A DNA stretch of 27,562 nucleotides from Treponema sp. (lineage in GTDB: Bacteria > Spirochaetota > Spirochaetia > Treponematales > Treponemataceae). The stretch's first letter is position 1; every line of letters begins with the position of its first letter. The stretch spans positions 1 to 27,562 of the forward strand of contig JAEDFA010000019.1 in assembly GCA_016293005.1 (NCBI GenBank), read 5' to 3'. The notes beneath the pieces were generated by a model that was not told the DNA's origin, made no database searches, and saw only the letters and a list, made by a program, of their open reading frames with translations. Positions 1 to 7,235 of this stretch are shown piece by piece. The position numbers were made by a program, and so were the translations under genes.

Positions 1-2
1 AG

Positions 3-2153
3 ATAGATTCGGACAGACACGAACATAGTTTTTCAAAAGACTGGACAAGCGATGCGACAGACCACTGGCATGCGGCAACTTGCGAACATACAAAAGAAGT
101 AAGCGATAAAGCAGCCCACACATTCGGTGAGTGGAAAACAACAGTTGAAGCAACAGAAGAAACTGAAGGTAAGAAAGAGCGTAGTTGTAGCGTGTGTTTG
201 TACAAAGAAGAACAGAGTCTTGCAAAACTTGACCATACGCATAAATTTTCGTCAGACTGGACAAGCAATGCTACAGACCACTGGCATGCGGCAACTTGCG
301 AACATGCAAAAGAAGTAAGCGGTAAGACAGCCCACACATTTGGCGAGTGGAAAACAACAGTTGAAGCAACAGAAGAAACTGAAGGTAAGAAAGAGCGTAT
401 TTGTAGCGTGTGTTCATATAAAGATGAACAGAGCCTTGCAAAACTTGACCATACGCATAAATTTTCGTCAGACTGGACAAGCGATGCGACAGACCACTGG
501 CATGCGGCAACTTGCGGACATGCAGAGGAAGTAAGCGGAAAAGCAAAACATACTTTTGGTGATTGGACTGTAATCAAAGCAGCCACAGAAGAAGCGGAAG
601 GTAGCAAAGAAAGAAGTTGTAGTGTATGTGGATATAAAGCAACAGAAGCAATTGAGAAATTAGCACATACACATAAGTTTGCAACAGATTGGACAAAAGA
701 TGAAACAAACCACTGGCATGCGGCAACTTGCGAACACACAACAGAAGTAAGTGGTAAAGCAGAACATACATTTGGCAACTGGACAACAACAAAAGCAGCC
801 ACCGAAGAAGCGGAAGGTACTAAAGAACGAACTTGTACAGTATGTGGATATACAGCAACAGAAGCAATTGAAAAACTAGCACATACACATAAGTTTGCAA
901 CAGACTGGACAAAAGACGAAACAAACCACTGGTATGCCGCAACATGTGGACACGACGTTACAGACAGCAAAGCAGAACATAGTTTTGGCGATTGGACTGT
1001 AACCAAAGAAGCTACTTGTACAGAAAATGGAGAAAGAAAAACTACCTGTACAGTTTGTGGTTACGAAAAAACAGAAGTAACTGATAAAGCAGAACACACT
1101 TTTGGTGAGTATGTTTCCAACAACGATGCCACAACAGAGGCTGATGGTACTAAAACAAGAGAATGTAGCGTATGTGGATATAAAGACACAGTAACAGATG
1201 AAGGTAGTAAAATTATTGTACCAGAAGGCTTTGTATTTGTAAAAGGCGGCACTGTAACAGGTGCAGCTTACACAAACAATTATGAAGGTGTATTTATAAA
1301 AGGCAGAACAGTAACCTTAAGCGATTTTTACATGGGCAAATACGAAGTGACTCATGAAGAGTATGCAAGTGTAATGGAAGGGCAAAAAGTAACAGTAAAC
1401 GGAACAGAATATGCATTAGAAAGTAACCCAAGTTATTGTACAGAAGATAGTACAGACTACACATTATTTAACGGCGATGTACAAGAAAAACGTCCAGTAG
1501 AAGGGGTAACTTGGTATGACGCAGTATGGTATTGTAATGCTTTAAGCGAAAAAGAAGGCTTAACAAAAGCATATAATATTGAAGGTACAAAAGTTGTACA
1601 AACAAAAACAGGATATTGTATATCTAGTGCAAATGTAACACTAAACAAAAATGCAAAAGGCTACCGCTTACCAACAGAAGCAGAATGGGAATTCGCAGCT
1701 AGAGGTGGAGACCCAACAAAAGATGATTGGAACTATGTGTTTAGTGGAGCAAACACAGCAGAAGGTGTTTCTTATAATAGTTCAAAAAATGTAGGCTTAG
1801 ATAGTGTAGGTTGGTATGGGTATAACAGTATAAATGGAACAACAGGAGATACATGGCCTTCAGCTGGTGAACAAGGATATGGAACCCACCAAGTAGGTAA
1901 GAAAGCCCCTAACAGACTAGGTTTATACGATATGAGCGGAAATGTATGGGAATGGTGTTATGACTGGATGGGAACAATAACTATAACTACCCCTGCAGAC
2001 GGTGCTACCTCGGGCTCTCGCCGCGTTTTCCGCGGTGGTAGTTGGGGCGACAACGCTCGCGGCTCGTCTGTTTCTAACCATTTCAACTACGCCGGCCCGG
2101 ACGTCCGCTACTACAGCATTGGTTTCCGTGTTGTGCGTTCCAGTTCTAATTAA
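3..2153 (+). CDS. Repeat-containing FGE/SUMF-family (C-type lectin fold) surface protein, 5' end outside window
   Basis: The frame is open from the window edge, so the true start lies upstream. Residues from about base 15 to 1203 form Cys/His-rich repeats of 72 residues. The rest is an FGE-sulfatase/SUMF1-like domain with the family's landmarks: GGT near the start, YEVTHEEYA, PVEGVTWYDAVWYCNALS, GYRLPTEAEWEFAARGG, GLYDMSGNVWEWCYDW, FRGGSW and a final IGFRVV. The two active-site cysteines that follow GGS in true formylglycine-generating enzymes are absent, so catalysis is unlikely and ligand binding on a C-type-lectin scaffold is the better guess. TvpA of Treponema denticola, a DGR target, has this architecture at its C-terminus. 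The last ~140 bp have a very different base composition (see variable region). Surface location is inferred, since any signal peptide lies outside the window. Confidence 0.9.
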   Translation: MDSDRHEHSFSKDWTSDATDHWHAATCEHTKEVSDKAAHTFGEWKTTVEATEETEGKKERSCSVCLYKEEQSLAKLDHTHKFSSDWTSNATDHWHAATCEHAKEVSGKTAHTFGEWKTTVEATEETEGKKERICSVCSYKDEQSLAKLDHTHKFSSDWTSDATDHWHAATCGHAEEVSGKAKHTFGDWTVIKAATEEAEGSKERSCSVCGYKATEAIEKLAHTHKFATDWTKDETNHWHAATCEHTTEVSGKAEHTFGNWTTTKAATEEAEGTKERTCTVCGYTATEAIEKLAHTHKFATDWTKDETNHWYAATCGHDVTDSKAEHSFGDWTVTKEATCTENGERKTTCTVCGYEKTEVTDKAEHTFGEYVSNNDATTEADGTKTRECSVCGYKDTVTDEGSKIIVPEGFVFVKGGTVTGAAYTNNYEGVFIKGRTVTLSDFYMGKYEVTHEEYASVMEGQKVTVNGTEYALESNPSYCTEDSTDYTLFNGDVQEKRPVEGVTWYDAVWYCNALSEKEGLTKAYNIEGTKVVQTKTGYCISSANVTLNKNAKGYRLPTEAEWEFAARGGDPTKDDWNYVFSGANTAEGVSYNSSKNVGLDSVGWYGYNSINGTTGDTWPSAGEQGYGTHQVGKKAPNRLGLYDMSGNVWEWCYDWMGTITITTPADGATSGSRRVFRGGSWGDNARGSSVSNHFNYAGPDVRYYSIGFRVVRSSSN
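15..1203 (+). repeat. Tandem 216-bp coding repeats (72-aa Cys/His units)
   Basis: Units begin at 15, 231, 447, 663 and 879, an exact 216-bp period without frame change, and a shortened, more divergent tail runs to about 1203. Each unit contains HTHKF, a DW, the block HWHAATC followed two residues later by H, then HTFG with W, EGxKER, and a CxVCxY knuckle. Units 1-3 are nearly identical at DNA level, units 4-5 differ more, which suggests recent duplication or gene conversion at the 5' side. Copy number probably continues upstream. Similar HTF...CxVCGY repeats are common in surface proteins of gut Firmicutes; metal binding by the His/Cys pairs is possible but unproven. Confidence 0.95.
2011..2150 (+). 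other. Candidate DGR variable region (VR) at the 3' end of the FGE-like gene
   Basis: The G+C content rises to about 60% (37 of 60 bases at 2041-2100) against roughly one third in the neighbourhood. Between 2046 and 2117, 17 of 24 codons end in C (GGC, GAC, AAC, CGC, TTC, TAC, GCC, GTC, AGC), whereas C-ending codons are scarce in the rest of the gene. That is the signature left when a template rich in AAC codons is copied with adenine-specific mutagenesis. The fixed frame around them (GSRRV, GGSW, a Pro, IGFRVV) matches the DGR-diversified C-type-lectin fold of T. denticola TvpA, where invariant residues alternate with NNC-encoded ones. The last ~30 bp before the stop would hold the initiation-of-mutagenic-homing site. 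No intact template repeat or reverse transcriptase is visible here, so they would have to act from elsewhere in the genome. Confidence 0.7.
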
Positions 2154-2172
2154 ATTTTAAAAAAGCCCTAGT

Positions 2173-2215
2173 AGCAAGGCTTTGCCTTGCTAACGAGTTT
2201 TGAAAACAAAACTCG
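2173..2215. repeat. Two adjacent perfect hairpins just after the variable region
   Basis: Hairpin one pairs AGCAAGGC (2173-2180) with GCCTTGCT (2184-2191) around a TTT loop. Hairpin two pairs CGAGTTTTG (2194-2202) with CAAAACTCG (2207-2215) around an AAAA loop. They begin 20 bp after the stop codon. DGR target genes are known to carry short hairpins or cruciforms just downstream of the homing site that help target recognition, which fits position and size. Neither hairpin is followed by a T-run, so they are poor intrinsic terminators. Confidence 0.6.
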
Positions 2216-2262
2216 CAGAGCTAAAAAACAATTAACGGAACCGCCAAGAGTAGGTAAAAGCT

Positions 2263-2291
2263 AACCGATAGTCCCAGAAGGACTATCGGTT
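2263..2291 (+). terminator. Long perfect hairpin, probable terminator of the FGE-like gene
   Basis: AACCGATAGTCC (2263-2274) pairs perfectly with GGACTATCGGTT (2280-2291) over a 5-nt CAGAA loop. A short T stretch follows (TTAACGCTTTT). It lies 110 bp after the stop codon and is the only terminator-like structure for this gene. Confidence 0.5.
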
Positions 2292-2363
2292 TTAACGCTT
2301 TTGCAATATACAAGCCTAAAGCAGCACATAAAGGCGGTGGAGTAAATTGTTTTATTTTTGAGT

Positions 2364-2512
2364 GCCGCGTCTTCTGGTTCTAACCGCGTCAAAGACGCAA
2401 AACTTACTGAGTTTTTATAAAAAATCGTGCGGCGGTTTTTAAAGCGGTGATGTTTTCTGCTATGCCGTGTCTTACCGTAACTATTTTATCCTGTACTACT
2501 GTTTCTTTTTAA
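2364..2512 (+). pseudogene. Decayed copy of an FGE/VR 3' cassette
   Basis: Bases 2364-2390 translate as AASSGSNRV, matching ATSGSRRV at the start of the intact variable region. After a ~37-bp interruption that holds a GCGTC-AAA-GACGC palindrome, bases 2428-2508 read CGGF, a stop codon, then SGDVFCYAVSYRNY...YYCFF, which follows the family pattern GGSW...CRVSYRNY...YY.IGF. A TAA stands where Trp of GGSW is expected. The fragment ends within 5 bp of the convergent glycosyltransferase stop. This is a residual 3' end of another FGE-like gene or of a former template/variable repeat; it has no coding potential of its own. Confidence 0.5.
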
Positions 2513-2516
2513 TTTC

Positions 2517-4196
2517 TCAGGCAAATTTTTGATTTTCTTTTTGATTTTCTTTCTTGTATTCTATTACTTTAAAATTTAAACTTTCAAAATCGGAAGGGGC
2601 GGGCTCTGAAAAAATGAGTGGTTTCCATGAAGATGCTGTAAAACTTTTCCAGTCGCTTTCAAAATCGATTGTGCAAACTTGATAGCTTAAAGGAAATCCT
2701 GAATTGTAAAAAATTACGACTGATTCTGAAGAAATTCTTTGCATTTCAAGAATTGCAGAACAAGGATTTAAAACTGTTTCCCACGAACCGACAGCGGCTA
2801 CAATGTCAAACTGTTCATTTTTAAATGGAAGGCATTCAGGGCGGATTGTTACAGCGTATTCTGATTCAGTTACTGTAGAAACGGCACTGACATTTTCAGG
2901 AAGTTCCCAGTCTTCAGGAAGGTAATTTGCGGTTATGAAAAGAATTTTTTTTGTTTCGTCGGAAATGGATTTATAAAATTGGATACACGCTTTTCGTTCT
3001 GCTTCTGCGCGGAAAATTTTTTCAACATCGCAGGAATCCTTGTATTTTTCGAGAATGTCATTTACTTCAAACCTGTAAGCATCGCAAACTTTATTCGCCC
3101 AGTTTTTTGAAATCATCTGGTAAAAATAAAAATGCGCTTTTACAGATTTTTGCCACGAAAATTCTTTTGCAGTCTGAACGGCATTTTTTCTAAGTAAATT
3201 GAGCGAAGAAAATTTTTCGACGGCTTTCTGAATCGTTTTTGCCATTCCGTCAATTTCATTCGGGATTTCAAGCGAATTAAAACCGTTTTTTATAAAAGAC
3301 TCAAGGGATTTTTCTTTTGATGTAAGGACAAGGCAGCCTGACGCCATCGCTTCAAGCGCAGAAATAAAAGAACTTTCAAATGAATCCTGAATTACGGCGA
3401 TTTCTGTGTTTTTAAAACACTCTGAAATTTCTATACTGGAAAATGAAATAATCTTGTCGATGAGATTATAATCTAGCATTAAAGAAAGAGAGCCGGTACC
3501 GTAAATTGTGTATTCAATTTTGAATTTTTCTTTAAAATGCTTTCCGAGCGAGTTTACGGCGAAAACGAAATCATTTAAATTCTTTTTTTCTGTTTCAAAA
3601 TTTCCAAAATAACTTATTTTAAGTTTTTCACAATTTTCAAAATTTTTTCTCTTAAATCGCTTGAAATCAACGGCACACGGAATAAGGAGCGGAGATGAAA
3701 GATTTTTTGTATAAGACATAAGTTTTTTCCCTTGAGATTTTGAATAAACGGCTGTAATTCCTTTTGTTTCCAGACAGATTTTTTCAAGGCGCGAAAATCG
3801 GCTTGAAGAATTTTCCAGAAAGTGAATCTTTTTTAAATCAGAACAAAATGAATAGAAAATATTGTTTTCAAGCCTGAATGGAAGGTATGAAAAAATATCT
3901 GTTGCATGGATTATATCGGGGTTAAAAACTTTGAGAAGCATTTGGAGTTTTATTCTAAAAAAATCTGAAGTTTCCAGAATACGCTTTTCAGAATCAAACG
4001 ATTTGAATTTTAGTGGCGGCGACAGAATTAAATCAAAATATTTTTTTTCTTCTTCGGAAATTTCTGTTTTTTCTATATTAAAACAGATTGATTTTACGTC
4101 ACAGACTTTTTTAAGTTCGTCTAAATAACCTTTTACAAAGAATTCAAAAAAATCTGCGGAATTAAAAACTTTTGAAAAAACAAAAAGAACTTTCAT
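2517..4196 (-). CDS. GT-B family glycosyltransferase with degenerate C-terminal methyltransferase-like domain
   Basis: The 559-residue product begins MKVLFVFSKVF and has GT4-like landmarks: PDIIHATD near residue 95, IPCAVDFKRF, SYFGNFETEKKNLNDFV, and the donor-site region SFISALEAMASGCLVLTS. It would move a sugar from an activated donor to a glycan or lipid acceptor at the cytoplasmic face of the membrane; substrate unknown. From about residue 420 a second module (PECLPFKNEQFDIVAAVGSWETVLNP) resembles the middle of a class I SAM methyltransferase, but the glycine-rich SAM motif I is missing. The C-terminus carries a KENQ duplication. The start has a strong site, GGGAGGT five bases before ATG. 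It stands alone, divergent from the antiporter. Confidence 0.8.
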   Translation of the reverse strand: MKVLFVFSKVFNSADFFEFFVKGYLDELKKVCDVKSICFNIEKTEISEEEKKYFDLILSPPLKFKSFDSEKRILETSDFFRIKLQMLLKVFNPDIIHATDIFSYLPFRLENNIFYSFCSDLKKIHFLENSSSRFSRLEKICLETKGITAVYSKSQGKKLMSYTKNLSSPLLIPCAVDFKRFKRKNFENCEKLKISYFGNFETEKKNLNDFVFAVNSLGKHFKEKFKIEYTIYGTGSLSLMLDYNLIDKIISFSSIEISECFKNTEIAVIQDSFESSFISALEAMASGCLVLTSKEKSLESFIKNGFNSLEIPNEIDGMAKTIQKAVEKFSSLNLLRKNAVQTAKEFSWQKSVKAHFYFYQMISKNWANKVCDAYRFEVNDILEKYKDSCDVEKIFRAEAERKACIQFYKSISDETKKILFITANYLPEDWELPENVSAVSTVTESEYAVTIRPECLPFKNEQFDIVAAVGSWETVLNPCSAILEMQRISSESVVIFYNSGFPLSYQVCTIDFESDWKSFTASSWKPLIFSEPAPSDFESLNFKVIEYKKENQKENQKFA

Positions 4197-4210
4197 AACT
4201 TACCTCCCAT

Positions 4211-4353
4211 AAAAAGTCAAGAAGATTGTTTCAACAATCGAGTGACTTTTTATGCCTCTTCGCAATGCAATGAGAAGAGGCATTATATAATAAAGTTTGC
4301 AACGCAAACTTGTGAATAAAAACTTTGACGCTATTTCAGTCAAAGTTTTTATT
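4211..4353 (-). repeat. Hairpin-array element, copy 1 (upstream of the glycosyltransferase)
   Basis: Read on the minus strand towards the glycosyltransferase ATG. Hairpin A (4315-4353) is a perfect 15-bp stem with the 9-nt loop TGAAATAGC. A middle hairpin (4293-4311) pairs AAGTTTGC with GCAAACTT. Hairpin B (4252-4283) has a 10-bp stem and the 12-nt loop TCATTGCATTGC. Hairpin C (4211-4251) pairs AAAAAGTCA with TGACTTTTT and encloses a 7-bp inner stem. The GGGAGG ribosome binding site of the gene follows within 10 bp. Copy 2 lies at 27479-27562 and a fragment at 20437-20486. The remaining ~200 bp up to nhaC hold a T-rich tract and a promoter. Confidence 0.8.
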
Positions 4354-4450
4354 ACACCCTCTTTGATGAAAAACTTAATTTGAATCTATTATTTAAATAT
4401 GCGTAAATTTGAGTTTACGGCAGGATTTTTTGAATTTTTTTTTATTTTTT

Positions 4451-4480
4451 TTGCTAAAGTTTTGTTTTAAGGTTTATAAT
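4451..4480 (+). promoter_or_regulatory. Promoter for the NhaC-type antiporter gene
   Basis: TTGCTA (4451-4456), an 18-bp spacer and a perfect TATAAT (4475-4480). The predicted transcript start near 4487 leaves a ~65-nt leader, with GGAG five bases before the ATG at 4552. Confidence 0.6.
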
Positions 4481-4551
4481 GAGAAAAGACTTTTAATTTT
4501 TAAATTTTTAAGTCTGATTTTATTTAAGGTTTTCTGCCTTTCGGAGTTTTC

Positions 4552-6063
4552 ATGATTAATACTTTCTGGTCTTTGGTTCCGGCAATTGTTGCGATTGCCC
4601 TTGCGCTTATTACAAAAGAAGTTTATTCCTCGCTTTTTGCAGGGATTGTAATTGGCGGTGTTTTTTATGCATGTTCTGCGGCAACAGGTTTTACTGTAAG
4701 CGGTTTTTTAACTCATATTTTTAAAGACGGTCTTGTTGCGCAGTTGTCTGATTCTTACAATGCAGGAATTTTAATTTTTCTTGTAATTCTTGGAATTCTT
4801 GTTTCGCTTTTAAATAAAACAGGCGGTTCTCAGGCGTTCGGAGAGTGGACAAAAAAGCATATAAAGTCAAAAGTCGGTGCTCAAGTTGCAACTATCTGTC
4901 TTGGAATTTTAATTTTCATCGACGATTATTTTAACTGCCTTACTGTCGGTTCTGTAATGAAACCTGTAACTGACAAGCACAAAGTTTCAAAAGAAAAACT
5001 TGCATATTTAATCGATTCGACAGCCGCCCCAATTTGTATAATTGCACCAATCAGTTCCTGGGCGGCGGCTGTTTCCGGGTTTGTTGAAGACGGACAGAAC
5101 GGAATTTCACTTTTTATAAATGCAATTCCGTATAATTTTTACGCTCTTCTTACAATTTTTATGATGTTCGCTCTAGTTTTCATGAAAATGGATTATGGTC
5201 CAATGAAAAATTTTGAGCATAAATCAGAATTAAAAAAACTTTCAGATGAAATTGAAAAACGCACTGAAAATGAAAAAAATGCAAAAGTTTTTGATTTGAT
5301 AATTCCTATTGCGGTTCTGATTGTAATGTGCGTAATTTCAATGATTTATTCAGGCGGATTTTTCTCAAAAGAAAGTGAAAATTACCTTCATTTTATAAAT
5401 TCGTTTGCTTCAAGCGATGCTTCAGTTGGACTTGTAATCGGTTCTTTTGCAACGCTGGTAATTTCAATAATTTATTTTGTTTTGCGCCGGCTTGTTTCTT
5501 TTACAGATGCAATGGTTTGTATTCCTGAAGGTTTTAAGGCAATGGTTCCTGCAATTTTAATTCTTTCTCTCGCATGGACTTTAAAAGGAATGACTGACAG
5601 TCTTGGCGCAAAAGAATTTGTAAAAGGCGTTGTAGGAAGTTCTGCTTCGGGCTTCCAGCTTTTTCTTCCTGCAATAATTTTTGTAATTGCGTGCTGTCTG
5701 GCATTTGCAACAGGAACTTCATGGGGAACTTTCGGAATTTTAATTCCAATCTGTATTGCAATTTTCCCTGCCGGAACTCAATTGAATATCATTTCAATTT
5801 CTGCCTGTATGGCTGGTGCGGTTTGCGGAGACCACTGTTCTCCAATTTCTGATACGACGATTATGGCAAGTGCAGGTTCTCAGTGTAATCATGTAAATCA
5901 TGTTTCAACTCAGCTTCCTTATGCACTTACAACAGCTGCCGTTTCTTTCGTCTGCTATATTGTCGCCGGAATTATAAAAAATCCTGTAGTTCCGCTTTTG
6001 TTTGGTTTTATTTTTATGTTTGCAATTCTTTTTGCCATTAAAAATTTTCAGAAAAAAAAGTGA
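4552..6063 (+). CDS. NhaC-family Na+/H+ antiporter
   Basis: A 503-residue integral membrane protein with about 11-12 hydrophobic segments, starting MINTFWSLVPAIVAIALALITKE. Family signatures are present: IDDYFNCLTVGSVMKPVTDK in the first half, LIDSTAAPICIIAPISSWAA after it, GTSWGTFGILIPI, and GDHCSPISDTTIMASAGSQC in the second half. These are shared by NhaC-type antiporters, which exchange Na+ (or an organic substrate such as malate/lactate in the MleN branch) for protons; which cation or anion is used cannot be told from sequence. A charged ~35-residue cytoplasmic stretch (EHKSELKKLSDEIEKRT) separates the halves. GGAG precedes the start by five bases. It is transcribed alone. Confidence 0.85.
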   Translation: MINTFWSLVPAIVAIALALITKEVYSSLFAGIVIGGVFYACSAATGFTVSGFLTHIFKDGLVAQLSDSYNAGILIFLVILGILVSLLNKTGGSQAFGEWTKKHIKSKVGAQVATICLGILIFIDDYFNCLTVGSVMKPVTDKHKVSKEKLAYLIDSTAAPICIIAPISSWAAAVSGFVEDGQNGISLFINAIPYNFYALLTIFMMFALVFMKMDYGPMKNFEHKSELKKLSDEIEKRTENEKNAKVFDLIIPIAVLIVMCVISMIYSGGFFSKESENYLHFINSFASSDASVGLVIGSFATLVISIIYFVLRRLVSFTDAMVCIPEGFKAMVPAILILSLAWTLKGMTDSLGAKEFVKGVVGSSASGFQLFLPAIIFVIACCLAFATGTSWGTFGILIPICIAIFPAGTQLNIISISACMAGAVCGDHCSPISDTTIMASAGSQCNHVNHVSTQLPYALTTAAVSFVCYIVAGIIKNPVVPLLFGFIFMFAILFAIKNFQKKK

Positions 6064-6232
6064 TTAAGATTTTTTTAAGAAATATTGGCATCTGCATTTA
6101 GTTCAGGATGAATTTTTAGTTTTACATAAATAAAGGCAATTTCGAGTTTTGAAAAATGATAAATTTTTATCTTAAATTAGAAATTCGATATTTGCTTAAA
6201 AAAATATCAGCCTGAACTTGAATCGTTTTCTC

Positions 6233-6261
6233 TAGACTTTTACTTTGTTTTCGGTGATAAT
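6233..6261 (+). promoter_or_regulatory. Promoter of rsgA, apparently leaderless
   Basis: TAGACT (6233-6238), 17-bp spacer, GATAAT (6256-6261). Only six A residues separate the -10 box from the rsgA ATG at 6268, so transcription should start at or next to the start codon. No Shine-Dalgarno sequence is present. The 204 bp between nhaC and rsgA otherwise show only A+T-rich sequence. Confidence 0.6.
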
Positions 6262-6267
6262 AAAAAA

Positions 6268-7227
6268 ATGCAAGGTACGATTTTAGCAGGAACAAATAAT
6301 ACTTTTGAAATTGAATGTCCCGACGGTGTCTCCAGAAGCTGTTCAATAAAAGGAAAGGTTTTAAAATCCGATACTGAATATTATAATCCTTTGGCACCCG
6401 GAGATGTCGTTGAACTTGAAGTTGATCCAATCGATAACGAAAAAGGTCAGATTCTTTCATTAATTCCAAGAAAAAATGCATTTGTAAGGTGGAATGTTAA
6501 AGGGCGGTGTCCTCAGTTACTTGCATCAAATGTTGATAATTTAATTCTTGTGACAACCCCTGAAGAGCCTCCGTTTAGACCAAGATTTATCGACCGTGAA
6601 CTTTGTCAGGCTGAAATGCAGAATTTAAATCCCGTAATTGTCTGCAACAAATATGACTTAATCGAAGAAAATCCCCAAACCGAAAATTATCTTCAAATCT
6701 GGGAAAGCCTTGGCTATAAAGTTTTGCGAATTTCTGCAAAAACCGGTGAAGGTCTTACAGAATTTGCAGAACTTCTCGAAAATAAACTGAGTGCATTTGT
6801 AGGTCAGTCTGGAATTGGAAAATCAAGTCTTGTGAATGTTCTAGATGATTCCTGTGTTTTAAAAACAGGAAGTCTTTCTAAAAAATATGGAAGGGGAAAT
6901 CATACTACAACGAAAGGCACTTTGAACAGAATTGAATTAAATACTTCTTTAACAGGCGGCGTTAACGGAAGAGTCGCTTCAATAATTGACACTCCGGGAA
7001 TCAGGCGTTTTATGCTCCATGACATCGATTCAGAAAATCTTGCGTTTTATTTTAAAGAATTTAAGCCGTTTCTTGGAAAATGCTCGTTCGGGATGAGTTG
7101 TACGCATACACATGAAAAAGGCTGTAAAATTATTGAAGCCGTAAAAAATTCAGAAATTTCCAAGGAACGATACGAAAGCTGGAAAAGAATTTCTGAGCAG
7201 ATTAAAAACGGAACTTGGGACGACTAA
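6268..7227 (+). CDS. rsgA: Small-subunit ribosome biogenesis GTPase RsgA
   Basis: The 319-residue protein has the RsgA/YjeQ plan: an N-terminal OB fold, a circularly permuted GTPase with motifs in the order G4 (NKYD, 127-130), G5 (SAK, 156-158), G1 (GQSGIGKSS, 179-187), G2 (TTT, 213-215) and G3 (DTPG, 241-244), and a C-terminal zinc knuckle (C272, C278, H280, C286). RsgA binds the 30S decoding centre and releases late assembly factors in a GTP-dependent step. It ends 8 bp before mutS2 and is probably co-transcribed with it. The likely promoter lies so close that the message would start at the ATG. Confidence 0.95.
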   Translation: MQGTILAGTNNTFEIECPDGVSRSCSIKGKVLKSDTEYYNPLAPGDVVELEVDPIDNEKGQILSLIPRKNAFVRWNVKGRCPQLLASNVDNLILVTTPEEPPFRPRFIDRELCQAEMQNLNPVIVCNKYDLIEENPQTENYLQIWESLGYKVLRISAKTGEGLTEFAELLENKLSAFVGQSGIGKSSLVNVLDDSCVLKTGSLSKKYGRGNHTTTKGTLNRIELNTSLTGGVNGRVASIIDTPGIRRFMLHDIDSENLAFYFKEFKPFLGKCSFGMSCTHTHEKGCKIIEAVKNSEISKERYESWKRISEQIKNGTWDD

Positions 7228-7235
7228 AACATTTT

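Noticed and set aside
15..1203. CRISPR array
   Set aside because: The 216-bp units are coding repeats in a single frame with no short repeat/spacer alternation and no cas genes.
192..2153. A start codon at 192 for the FGE-like gene
   Set aside because: The frame is open to the window edge and the repeat pattern continues upstream in phase to base 15, so the codon at 192 lies inside a repeat unit.
1200..2153. A true formylglycine-generating enzyme
   Set aside because: The two cysteines that follow GGS in the catalytic enzymes are absent here and in the paralogue at 21666-22607, and no sulfatase gene is near.
2160..2516. Intact DGR template repeat
   Set aside because: The region has cassette-like fragments but no AAC-rich stretch matching the variable region, so it is treated as a relic.
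6100..6218. Inverted repeat AGTTCAGG / CCTGAACT between nhaC and rsgA
   Set aside because: Eight base pairs over a ~100-nt loop is likely by chance, and no T-run or second pairing supports it.
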